Shown in pieces: positions 55,428-64,000 of a stretch of 64,000 bases of DNA. The stretch is from Ignavibacteria bacterium (GTDB taxonomy: Bacteria; Bacteroidota; Ignavibacteria; Kapaibacteriales; UBA961): contig JADJXV010000024.1 in the NCBI GenBank assembly GCA_016720145.1, forward strand, positions 186,001-250,000, read 5' to 3'. The first letter of the stretch is position 1. Every line of letters begins with the position of its first letter. The notes under the pieces are model-generated. The model made no database searches. It was given only the letters and a program-made list of their open reading frames with translations, and had not been told where the DNA came from. Position numbers and translations under genes: made by a program.

Positions 55428-57975
55428 ATGGAAGGCAACTTTTCAAATCGCGTGCAAGACGTTATTCGCCTGAGCCGCGAGGAGGCATTACGGCTTGGAC
55501 ATGACTACATTGGCACCGAGCACCTTTTGCTCGGTATAATTCGCGAAGGCGAAGGCATTGCCGTTAAAATCCTTCGCAATCTCGGTGTGGATTTATTCAA
55601 ACTCAAAAAAAGCATCGAAGATACGATTCGCTCCACAAGCGGCACTCTCACAATTGGCAATATTCCTCTCACCAAGAACGCCGAAAAGGTTCTTAAAATT
55701 ACCTATCTCGAAGCAAAACTCTACAAATCAACAGTCATTGGTACAGAGCATTTGCTGATGTCGCTCCTCCGCGACGAAGATAATATTTCCACGCAGATTC
55801 TTTCGCAATTCTCGATTAAATACGACTCTGTTCGCACCGAACTCGATAATATCATTCATGGTCGTCCTACAAATTCAGCTCCAGGCGCCCCTTCGTCCAA
55901 AAAAGAAGGCAGCAAAGGAAAAGGCGCTCCCGACCGTGTGAAGACTCCCGTTCTCGATAATTTCGGTCGTGACCTCACCAAGCTTGCCATTGAAGGTAAA
56001 TTAGACCCTGTCGTCGGTCGAGAGAAAGAAATAGAACGTGTCGCGCAGATTCTATCCCGCCGCAAAAAGAATAATCCGGTGCTCATCGGTGAGCCGGGCG
56101 TAGGAAAGACGGCTATTGTCGAAGGCCTAGCGCTGAAAATTATCGAGAAAAAAGTATCGCGGACATTATTTGATAAACGAATAGTTACGCTCGACTTAGG
56201 TTCGCTCGTCGCCGGTACTAAATACCGCGGTCAATTCGAAGAACGCATGAAAGCAGTCATGAACGAACTCGAAAAAGCCCGCGATGTGATCTTGTTTATT
56301 GATGAATTACACACCATCGTCGGCGCAGGCGGCGCAAGCGGTTCGCTCGATGCTTCAAATATGTTCAAGCCCGCCCTCGCCCGCGGTGAAATCCAATGTA
56401 TCGGCGCTACAACGCTCGACGAATATCGTCAATTCATCGAAAAAGATGGCGCATTAGACCGTCGATTCCAAAAAATCGTTGTTGAGCCACCAACAGGTGA
56501 AGAGACAATTCAGATTTTGATGAATATCAAAGATCGCTATGAAGCACATCATGGTGTATTTTATACAAATGAAGCAATTACAGCATGTGTTCGACTTTGA
56601 TAGATACTTACCCGATAAAGCAATTGATGTATTAGATGAATCAGGCGCGCGCGTCCATTTGTCTAATATTCATGTTCCAAAGGAAATGGTCGAACTCGAA
56701 GAGAAAATCGACGAGGTACGTTCAGAAAAAAATAATGTGGTCAAATCACAGAATTTCGAAGAAGCAGCACGCCTTCGGGACTTGGAAAAACGTCTTCAAA
56801 ATGAGCTCGAAGTAGCGAAAGAAGCATGGGAACAAGCTTCATCTTCGAAGATTTATACTGTGACCGACGAGGATATTTCGGATGTAGTTGCGATGATAAC
56901 GGGTATTCCGGTGAATAAAATTGCTGAAGGTGAGTCATCAAAACTCCTCAAAATGGCTGAAGAACTTAAAAAACAAATCGTAGGTCAAGATGATGCACTT
57001 ACTCATCTTACTCGCGCAATACGCCGCGCTCGTGCCGGACTCAAAGATCCATCCCGTCCGATTGGTTCGTTTATGTTTTTAGGTCCTACCGGCGTCGGTA
57101 AGACCGAGCTTGCTAAAGCACTTGCGCGGTATATGTTTGATAGTGAAGATGCGCTGATTCGTATTGATATGAGTGAATATATGGAGAAATTCAGCGTGTC
57201 ACGTTTGGTAGGAGCGCCTCCCGGCTATGTCGGCTATGAAGAAGGCGGACAATTAACCGAAAAAGTACGTCGCAAACCTTATAGTATCATTCTCTTAGAC
57301 GAAATCGAAAAAGCACATCCGGATGTGTTTAATATTCTTTTGCAAGTGTTTGATGATGGTACGCTGACTGATGGATTAGGTAGAAAAATTGACTTCAAGA
57401 ACACCGTTATTATCATGACATCAAATGTCGGAGTACGGGATGTGAAAGCAGGAGGACGTATAGGTTTCTCCGAAAAAACACCGGATAACGAGTACGAACA
57501 AATGAAAAGTACGGTTGAAGAATCGATGAAGAGAATGTTTAATCCGGAGTTTATTAATCGAATTGATGATTATATTGTGTTCCGCCCTCTTACCAAAGAA
57601 AACATATACTCGATTATCGACATTCAGCTAGCAACTCTTGTTAAAAGATTAAAAATCAATGGAATAGAGCTTGAATTAACTCACGAGGCAAAAGATTATC
57701 TCGTGGAAAAAGGATTCGATGAAAAGTACGGTGCACGGCCACTTCGCAGAGCGCTCCAACGTTACCTCGAAGATCCACTCGCAGAAGAAATGTTACGGAA
57801 TGTATTCAAAGAAAATGCAACGGTACGAGTAGAATTTGATAGTATTAAAAATGAACTCACGTTTGATTATCTAATCGTTCCGAAAACACTTGAAGAAAAG
57901 CAGGCCAGTTCCGAAGATTTTGCAGCTGAAATACTCAAAGAAGTAGCTACCGCAGCAGAGTCGGAAGATAAATAA
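55428..57975 (+). pseudogene. clpC: ATP-dependent Clp protease ATP-binding subunit ClpC, ~17-bp deletion
   Basis: A double AAA+ Clp/Hsp100 unfoldase. Present in order: the N-terminal Clp repeats (RVQDVIRLSREEALRLGHDY), Walker A1 GEPGVGKT, Walker B LFIDELHTI, the UVR/middle region (IDEVRSEKNNVVKSQNFEEA), Walker A2 GPTGVGKTE, and the second domain to residue ~850. At 56590-56601 the frame is lost: the family stretch ACVRLSDRYITDRYLPDKAI is reduced to ACVRL then, in another frame, DRYLPDKAI. Adding about 17 bp restores both the frame (855 codons including the stop) and the motif. Real deletion or assembly error. Confidence 0.88.
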
Positions 57976-57998
57976 TTCGCTTCATCCTCAGACAAATA

Positions 57999-58035
57999 AC
58001 AACAGCCGCCTTTTGATAAAAAAGGCGGCTGTTGT
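57999..58035 (+). terminator. Strong terminator after clpC
   Basis: ACAACAGCCGCCTTTT...AAAAGGCGGCTGTTGT: a perfect 16-bp stem with a 5-nt loop, 24 bp after the stop. The A/T ends allow it to act in both directions. The rest of 57976-58298 holds a diverged family F hairpin near 58056 and no gene. Confidence 0.9.
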
Positions 58036-58239
58036 ATATGGTGCTGTTTCTTTCTGAGGGTTTCACTTTTTAAGTGATGATCTCATTGTTCATGCTCGAC
58101 CAACAGAGTATACACGCAAGATCCAACCGAGCCGCTCGTCAAGATGCGAGGGGCTCTGAAGAATAGAATTTCCCATCCATACTCACCATATTTTCTACCA
58201 CATTCCATTTTCTTTACCTCAAAAGACCTGCGGTTTTGG

Positions 58240-58247
58240 TATTTTTG
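58240..58247 (+). promoter_or_regulatory. TAnnTTTG -7 promoter element before the glycosyltransferase
   Basis: TATTTTTG, 52 bp upstream of the 58299 start codon. Confidence 0.5.
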
Positions 58248-58298
58248 CGCCCTAATTTATTCGTTGTTGAACTCTCCTTATGACTTTTCCCTCGTATT

Positions 58299-59561
58299 AT
58301 GACCGATAGAACCGTGCTTGTTATAGCTTATTATTTTCCGCCAATGGGCTTAAGTGGAGTATTGCGAACCGTTAAACTTATCAAACATTTAGCTGATTAT
58401 GGTTGGAAGCCGATTGTGCTAACGACTACACCTCGCACTTTCTACGCATATGATGAAACACTTCTAACTCAACTTGAGGAACGTAATGTTGAAATTTACC
58501 GTACACCTGCTAAAAAAGGTATATTGACCTCACGCCGAACAGGAATTAAAAAACTGCCGGGTTTTTTTCGTAAAAACTTTATACGTCCTGTTTCTAAACT
58601 TATATATCAGCCTGATCCTACTATCCGTTGGCGTAAGCAAGCGATGATGACGGCAAATGAAATTATGAGAAATCATCGTGTTAATATTATTCTCGCCACT
58701 GCTCCTCCATTTTCTGACTTCATGATAGCAAGTGAAATTGCAGAAGAGCATTCATTACCTTTCGTTGTCGATTATCGAGATTCGTGGATCGATACTTCAT
58801 CTCCTGTTCCGTTCCGCACATCAAAAATGCGCAAATTGGAAGCGAATATTCTTGCCCGAGCAGCTAAGACAATTGTGACGACAAGATTTGCAAAAGAAAA
58901 TCTGATAAGACGATATCAAGCCGTTGGACACGAAGATGTTATGATATTACCACATGGGTATGACGGAGATGATTTTAGAGTTGAAAATGCTTCAAAAGTT
59001 TCACATGAAAATTTCATTCTCACCCATTGCGGAGTATTCCAAGAAGATTGCACACCGAAGTACTTCTTGAAAGCGCTGTCTAATTTCATTTCTAAAAATC
59101 CTACCATAAAATCCAAAATCGAAGCACGTTTTGTGGGTACAATGCAACCCAATCACACGAAGTATATCGCAAAATATGGACTTGACGGTGTCGTACATTG
59201 TACCGGCTATGTGCCACACAATGAGGCAATAAAACATCTTTGTGAGTCTGATGTATTATGGCTTACAGCAAATAACGCCGAACGCTTGCCGGGAAAATTA
59301 TTTGAGTATATCGGTGCAAAAAAGCCACTGCTTGTATGCGCACCTGATGGGTCAATATGTAAAACAGCAATAGATACGAAAGCTGCAATCACGACTGCCC
59401 CTACTGATATAAAAGCCATTGAAAGTGCTATTTCGACCTTGTATAATGCTTGGAGTGAAGGTAAGCTCCCAAAACCTGACTCAAAGTATGCTGCGTTATT
59501 TGAAACAAAGTTATTAACTTCAGACCTTTCACGTGAACTTGCTATATCAGCAAGAATGTAA
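58299..59561 (+). CDS. Family 4 glycosyltransferase
   Basis: A GT-B-fold transferase of 420 residues. The N-terminus VLVIAYYFPPMGLSGVLRTV and the segment LPFVVDYRDSWID are typical of the cell-surface polysaccharide branch. The C-terminal donor domain follows (ILPHGYDGDDF, ILTHCGVFQED, LPGKLFEYIGAKKPLLV with the glycine-rich E-K/P motif). Donor and acceptor unknown. A second glycosyltransferase (62879) and a sugar-phosphate transferase start (63673) lie at the right edge, suggesting a nearby surface-polysaccharide locus. Confidence 0.9.
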   Translation: MTDRTVLVIAYYFPPMGLSGVLRTVKLIKHLADYGWKPIVLTTTPRTFYAYDETLLTQLEERNVEIYRTPAKKGILTSRRTGIKKLPGFFRKNFIRPVSKLIYQPDPTIRWRKQAMMTANEIMRNHRVNIILATAPPFSDFMIASEIAEEHSLPFVVDYRDSWIDTSSPVPFRTSKMRKLEANILARAAKTIVTTRFAKENLIRRYQAVGHEDVMILPHGYDGDDFRVENASKVSHENFILTHCGVFQEDCTPKYFLKALSNFISKNPTIKSKIEARFVGTMQPNHTKYIAKYGLDGVVHCTGYVPHNEAIKHLCESDVLWLTANNAERLPGKLFEYIGAKKPLLVCAPDGSICKTAIDTKAAITTAPTDIKAIESAISTLYNAWSEGKLPKPDSKYAALFETKLLTSDLSRELAISARM

Positions 59562-59664
59562 AAATTGAATATTCCTTGAGTCCCACGATTTTTTCACGTA
59601 AATTCGCCAAAAAGTAGAAGTGTAGTTACTATTCCTGTTGACATATTCTCCGAAAGGACATCAA

Positions 59665-61470
59665 ATGGATGCAACGACCATTCCTCAGTTGTTTTTGCAG
59701 ATGACAGAACGGTACGCCAATGATACGACGAAATTTGCGTTCTCGCGAAAGATAAACGGAGTCTATACCGGCATCACCTTCGACGATGTACGCTCTCAGG
59801 TTGAATGTTTCGCAGTCGGACTTTTGGAGTTGGGAATAAAGCCGCAGGATAGAGTAGGTATTGTCTCTGAAAATCGTCTCGAATGGATCATAGCCGACCT
59901 TGCCATTACCTCAATTGGTGCAATTAACGTGGCAATTTTTCCTACACTAACTGCCAAACAACAGGAATATATCTTTACCGACTGTGAAGCAACTTGTGTG
60001 ATTGTTTCAAACTCCTACCAGCTTAACAAATTCCTGAAAGTATCCGACGATATTCCATCTATTCGACAGATTATTGTGATGAATCACGATGCCAAAGGTG
60101 ATCATCCGCTTGTTAAGTCGATGGATGATGTGATGGAAGTAGGGCGTGTGACTCTGCCAAGCACTTCACGGAGGCAACTCTTTGAACGATATGCTGCACG
60201 GGTTGAACCTGGCGATACTCTGACATTGGTCTATACCAGCGGAACGACAGGAAATCCTAGGGGCGTGGAGCTCACCAATAGTAATATTATCGCCAATCTC
60301 GAAGGATGCCTTGGCGCATTTGATGTGCGAGATACCGATATTTTTCTCTCTTATCTGCCTCTGTGTCATTCATTCGAACGTATTGGAGGATTGTATTTGC
60401 CACTCGCAGTCGGCGCCTCAGTCTGCTTTGCCGAGTCAATTGATAAAGTACCCGAAAATATTCGTGAAGTGCGCCCGACGATCATGACTAGTGTGCCGAA
60501 ACTGTTTGAAAAAATACAAAACAAAATACTTTCTAAAATGGATAAAGAGAGTGATTCTAAAAAGAAAATATTTCATTGGGCTGTAGGTGTGGGAAAAAAA
60601 TTTCTCGATGCGACGTTAGATGGAAAATCACCTACTTTGTCGGTATCAGTGCAATATCAGATTGCCAAAAAACTCGTTTTTTCAAAGATTCAAGAACCCT
60701 TTGGCGGTAGGATTCGACTTTTTGTATCCGGTGGTGCAGCACTACCCAAAGCGACTGCAGAGTTTTTCTTGATAGTTGGATTTACCATACTTGAAGGTTA
60801 CGGTATGACGGAGGCCTCGCCGGTTATCAGCGTTAATCGCGTCGGGAAAATCGAAATAGGCACAGTAGGAACGCAACTAGATAATGTAGAAGTTAAAATT
60901 GCTGAGGACGGAGAGATCCTGGCTCGTGGAGCGAATGTGATGAAGGGGTATTGGAATGACCCGAAAGCGACGGCTGAAGCCATTGATAGTGATAAGTGGC
61001 TGCATACAGGAGATATAGGAGTAATTACAGCAAAAGGTAACATTCAGATTACCGACCGTAAAAAACATATTATAGTCACCAGTAGCGGTAAAAACATCGC
61101 ACCTGCACCGATTGAAAGTCTCATTTCCCAAAGTCGGTATATTGAGCGATGTTTTCTAATAGGCAATGATCGAGAATTCTGTACCGCGTTGATTATTCCT
61201 GAATTTGAGATGATACACACGTATGCAAAGTCTAAGGGCATTGAAATTAACGAAGAAACTTTACCGACTAATCAGGATATAATAGCTTTTGTTCAAAATG
61301 AACTTAACGTACTCCAAAAAGACCTTGCTAAATTTGAAAAAGTAAGAAGATTTACAATCTTGCCCCAACCGTTTACTGTTGACTCAGGAGAGCTCACTCC
61401 CAAGCTAAGTATTAAGAGATCTTTTGTTGAGACGAAATATGCTGAGGTGATTGAGTCGATGTATAGTTGA
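59665..61470 (+). CDS. Long-chain-fatty-acid-CoA ligase (FadD type)
   Basis: Activates long-chain fatty acids with ATP and CoA. The ATG at 59665 is chosen over an in-frame TTG at 59638 because GAAAGGA lies just upstream. 601 residues. Motifs: VYTSGTTGNPRGVELTNSN, LSYLPLCHSFER, ILEGYGMTEASPVISVN, LHTGDIG and TDRKKHIIVTSSGKNIAP. It fits the large FACS subgroup with the extra segment before the C-terminal domain. Confidence 0.93.
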   Translation: MDATTIPQLFLQMTERYANDTTKFAFSRKINGVYTGITFDDVRSQVECFAVGLLELGIKPQDRVGIVSENRLEWIIADLAITSIGAINVAIFPTLTAKQQEYIFTDCEATCVIVSNSYQLNKFLKVSDDIPSIRQIIVMNHDAKGDHPLVKSMDDVMEVGRVTLPSTSRRQLFERYAARVEPGDTLTLVYTSGTTGNPRGVELTNSNIIANLEGCLGAFDVRDTDIFLSYLPLCHSFERIGGLYLPLAVGASVCFAESIDKVPENIREVRPTIMTSVPKLFEKIQNKILSKMDKESDSKKKIFHWAVGVGKKFLDATLDGKSPTLSVSVQYQIAKKLVFSKIQEPFGGRIRLFVSGGAALPKATAEFFLIVGFTILEGYGMTEASPVISVNRVGKIEIGTVGTQLDNVEVKIAEDGEILARGANVMKGYWNDPKATAEAIDSDKWLHTGDIGVITAKGNIQITDRKKHIIVTSSGKNIAPAPIESLISQSRYIERCFLIGNDREFCTALIIPEFEMIHTYAKSKGIEINEETLPTNQDIIAFVQNELNVLQKDLAKFEKVRRFTILPQPFTVDSGELTPKLSIKRSFVETKYAEVIESMYS

Positions 61471-61473
61471 GTT

Positions 61474-61690
61474 GTAAGTCTGTAAGTAGTAAGTAGTAAG
61501 TAGTAAGTCGTAAGTCGTAATTCAATAAGTAGTTAGCTGTAAGTCGTAAGTCAATCAGTCGTAAGTCAATCAGTCGTAAGTCAATCAGTCGTAAGTCAAT
61601 CAGTTGTAAGTCAATCAGTCGTAAGTCAATCAGTCGTAAGTCAATATTCGTAAGCAATAAACCATAAGTTATAAGTCATAAGTTATAAGT
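61474..61690. repeat. 15-bp tandem array and TAAGT microsatellite
   Basis: From 61545 to 61645 about seven units of GTAAGTCAATCAGTC, flanked by looser GTAAGTAGTAAGTCG and ATAAGTTATAAGTCG runs. Related to 22936-23056 and to the reverse complement at 9975-10022. The spacer 61471-61872 holds no accepted gene. Confidence 0.9.
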
Positions 61691-61872
61691 CGTATGCCTG
61701 TATGACGTTAAATTATTTATTCGTTAGTTGTTTAGTTGTAAATAGTTAGTCATTAGTTGTTGTGTTTAATTATACTTAAAATACTTTTTGGTATTTGATA
61801 TTTTAGGATTTCAGAATGTAGGTAGAAATGGATTTGGCAGTTGAATATATTTTGATATTATAATATAAAATC

Positions 61873-62754
61873 ATGGCTGTACAGGTAATTAGTACTATTT
61901 CTGAAATGCAGAGTATCAGTGAAAAATTGCGTCTTAACGGGAAAAGTATTGGTGTAGTACCAACGATGGGATATTTGCATGAGGGGCATGCAAGATTGAT
62001 AAAGGCAGCTGTACTTGAAAATGATATTGTAATTGTGACTATATTTGTGAATCCGTTGCAATTTGCAGCTAATGAAGATTTGTCATCGTATCCACGTAAT
62101 TTTAAAAGAGATATAGAAGTTGTGAATGACATGGGTGGTACAATTGTTTTCGCACCTTCGGTGGAAGAGATGTATCCGGAGGGTTTTGATACGACAATAA
62201 AAACAGGCAATATTTCACTGAAATTCGAAGGTGTTTTTCGTCCAACTCATTTTGATGGTGTGGCTACTGTGGTAATGAAACTTTTCATGGCGACCAAGCC
62301 ACACTCTGCGTATTTTGGACAAAAAGATTATCAACAAGTTACAGTACTCAGGCAGTTGATTCGTGACTTGAGAATTGATGTATTTATTCGAGTACTGGAT
62401 ACGGTTCGCGAGACTGACGGATTAGCAAAAAGCTCAAGAAATGTATATTTATCAACAGTTGAGCGCGAGAAAGCAACTATTCTATCTAAAGCGCTTACTT
62501 TAGCAATAAAAGCAGCACTTCAGGGTGAGCGAAGAAGAGATACACTGAATGAGATTATGAAAAATGAATTGAAATCTTTCGAAGATATTCATATCGATTA
62601 TGCATCTGCAGCATGTGCAGAGACTTTGGAAGAACCTCCTTTATTTGCACCTGAAGGCGAAATTGTTTTTTTAGTTGCAGTGCGACTTGGTAAAACACGA
62701 CTCATCGACAATATGGTTTATCGACCTGGAACGTCTCCGGAATTTTTGCTTTAG
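61873..62754 (+). CDS. panC: Pantothenate synthetase
   Basis: Joins pantoate and beta-alanine with ATP to make pantothenate. It is 293 residues long, within the family range. The nucleotide-binding PTMGYLHEGH (30-39), NPLQF, the FGQKDYQQ segment and GLAKSSRNVYLS (the KMSKS-like loop) are all present. No panB or panD adjoins. coaX at 30871 uses the product. Confidence 0.95.
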   Translation: MAVQVISTISEMQSISEKLRLNGKSIGVVPTMGYLHEGHARLIKAAVLENDIVIVTIFVNPLQFAANEDLSSYPRNFKRDIEVVNDMGGTIVFAPSVEEMYPEGFDTTIKTGNISLKFEGVFRPTHFDGVATVVMKLFMATKPHSAYFGQKDYQQVTVLRQLIRDLRIDVFIRVLDTVRETDGLAKSSRNVYLSTVEREKATILSKALTLAIKAALQGERRRDTLNEIMKNELKSFEDIHIDYASAACAETLEEPPLFAPEGEIVFLVAVRLGKTRLIDNMVYRPGTSPEFLL

Positions 62755-62878
62755 AATTGAAGCAAAAGCATTTAATTTGTATTTTTGAAGATTAATTACA
62801 AAACGGCTTGTAGATACTTTAAACCTTAATTCCTTCCATCATAAACTCTAATCTACTCCATCGAACAGATATTTGCTC

Positions 62879-63676
62879 ATGACCGATTTAATTTCCATAA
62901 TCTTACCTTGTTATAATGGAGCGAATACAATCTGTGACACCATTGACACTGTGCTTTCTCAAACTTATACAAATTGGGAGCTTATCGTAATTGATGATTG
63001 TTCTGTAGATTCCTCTGTGAGAATTATCAGATCTTATCTTGAGAATGACAAGCGTATACGTCTTATTGAATTAGGTGAAAATAGCGGACGTCCAGCTATT
63101 CCTCGAAATATTGGGTGTTCGGTAGCTGAAGGTACATATATCGCTTTTTTAGATGCAGACGATTTGTGGCATAAGCAAAAATTAGAGCTACAGCTTGGAT
63201 TTATGATAGATAACAAAGCTAAATTCTGCAGTACAAACATTGTAAAATTTAATGATAGAGCAGAAGTCGAACTTCTGGAGAAAGTACATTTTTCTCAAGT
63301 TCAAGTGAAGGAGAGCATTACCCATGATAGATTGATTCGTAAGAATACTATTTGTAATTCGAGTGTGATGCTCGAAAAGCAGCTCATGGATCGTGTTGAT
63401 TTTATTGAAGATATAAGATATAAAGCAATTGAAGACTACCACTGTTGGTTGATGATACATCAATTTCATGTATTGAAAAGCCCGGTGATTTTTGAAAAGC
63501 TTGTTTTTTACCGTTTGGCAGCGACATCCATTTCACGATCAAAATACTTTATGTTTCAGAAAAATGCGATTTTATACTCGGAGTATATTGTAAACGGTAA
63601 AAAATTAGGGTACAAGAAATATTTATATTTGATAACGTATGGATATTATTCACTTTTGCGAAAACTCAGGCAATGA
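62879..63676 (+). CDS. Family 2 glycosyltransferase
   Basis: A GT-A glycosyltransferase of 265 residues from the ATG at 62879 (an upstream in-frame TTG adds two residues). SIILPCYNGANTICDTIDTV, VIDDCSVDSSV and FLDADDLWHKQKLEL give the nucleotide-sugar and DXD metal sites. The stop overlaps the next start as ATGA, so the two genes are translationally coupled. Surface-polysaccharide synthesis is likely. Confidence 0.9.
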   Translation: MTDLISIILPCYNGANTICDTIDTVLSQTYTNWELIVIDDCSVDSSVRIIRSYLENDKRIRLIELGENSGRPAIPRNIGCSVAEGTYIAFLDADDLWHKQKLELQLGFMIDNKAKFCSTNIVKFNDRAEVELLEKVHFSQVQVKESITHDRLIRKNTICNSSVMLEKQLMDRVDFIEDIRYKAIEDYHCWLMIHQFHVLKSPVIFEKLVFYRLAATSISRSKYFMFQKNAILYSEYIVNGKKLGYKKYLYLITYGYYSLLRKLRQ

Positions 63677-64000
63677 GTAGAGGACAGGCAGTGCGAGCTC
63701 CCATATCTGAATTTAAATCCACTCATCAATCAATGAGTGGACTAGCCACGAATTTATATTCATGGTCACCGAGTCTTTTTCAATTTTTGAGTGATTGTCT
63801 TGGTTTTGTTGGTAGTTTCTTTTTGTATTTTGTCTTGACATTCTCGACAGGGCTTTTTGATATTTCGGTCAAAAATGTGTTTTGGGAGATTGAGATATTT
63901 TTACCGATATTAGCTGCAGTTTCAAGCTATTGGGTTTTGCTTTTTTGGTTTGGTGGTTTATATAAAAATTGGCTTGTCCGATCACCTTTCGAGGAGTTTT
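63673..64000 (+). CDS. N-terminus of a polyprenyl-phosphate sugar-1-phosphate transferase (partial)
   Basis: Open to the right edge (109 codons). The ATG at 63673 overlaps the preceding stop. Two hydrophobic segments (about 37-58 and 71-92) and the ending GLYKNWLVRSPFEEF match the N-terminal membrane region of WbaP/exopolysaccharide glycosylphosphotransferases (GLY...RSPFDE). These start lipid-linked sugar chains. The catalytic domain would lie outside the window, so this is a family-level call. Confidence 0.65.
   Translation, partial: MSRGQAVRAPISEFKSTHQSMSGLATNLYSWSPSLFQFLSDCLGFVGSFFLYFVLTFSTGLFDISVKNVFWEIEIFLPILAAVSSYWVLLFWFGGLYKNWLVRSPFEEF

Noticed and set aside
61412..61657. An 81-codon minus-strand frame with repeated DLRLI
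   Set aside because: It arises from the 15-bp satellite and overlaps the end of FadD. There is no ribosome-binding site or homology.

Overview
The window is about 64 kb of a bacterial chromosome from the Fibrobacteres-Chlorobi-Bacteroidetes side of the tree. The evidence is several secreted proteins ending in type IX secretion (T9SS) C-terminal sorting domains (2216-3652, 5111-6526, 19740-21124, 46795-49867), recurrent TAnnTTTG promoter -7 elements of the Bacteroidetes type, few strong Shine-Dalgarno sites and mid-range GC. A Kapabacteria/Ignavibacteria-like lineage is my best guess, but no rRNA is present to test it. The window holds ordinary housekeeping genes mixed with secreted beta-propeller or beta-helix proteins, many intergenic inverted-repeat families and a few accessory genes. 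I saw no tRNA, rRNA, CRISPR array or prophage.

Layout. 1-8.7 kb: DNA ligase LigA (minus strand, cut by the left edge), a cohesin/dockerin-like T9SS protein, a class V aminotransferase, a beta-helix T9SS protein, a 148-bp tandem repeat and an acyl-CoA ligase. 8.9-18.8 kb: a minus-strand run with an outer-membrane protein, glycosyltransferase, AtuA-family protein, HAD phosphatase, membrane protein, PilM-like protein, ComEA-like protein, DnaJ and thiolase. 19-25.6 kb: a small DUF2158-like gene, two beta-propeller proteins, an arylsulfotransferase-like protein and rpsD. 25.7-37 kb: Bcp, a PIN-toxin module, a periplasmic-binding-protein/pentameric-channel fusion behind a TetR gene, coaX, DUF1684, a CHAP amidase behind an 11-bp tandem array, and broken TPR and DUF1016 genes. 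37.2-38.8 kb: an IS110-family element. 39-52.4 kb: nadE, a broken ankyrin lipoprotein, a low-complexity T/G tract, GrpB, a damaged glyS with a duplicated tail, a large T9SS propeller protein and pepA. 52.9-64 kb: mazG, a decayed HigA antitoxin, clpC with a small deletion, glycosyltransferases, FadD, panC and the start of a polyprenyl-phosphate sugar transferase.

Three points stand out. (1) 28004-30112 encodes a rare fusion of an extracellular ligand-binding domain with a complete Cys-loop-type (pro-loop) ion channel. It lies directly behind an autoregulatory TetR gene that has a clear operator. (2) The IS110 element sits inside a dispersed REP-like repeat, and its 237-nt non-coding left end folds into two hairpins whose loops contain segments matching the target and the element end, as expected for a bridge RNA. 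(3) Many genes, including the normally essential glyS and the chaperone gene clpC, carry frameshifts or small deletions, and 43.5-44.29 kb is almost only T and G. Together these suggest that part of the sequence is damaged at the assembly level rather than biologically.
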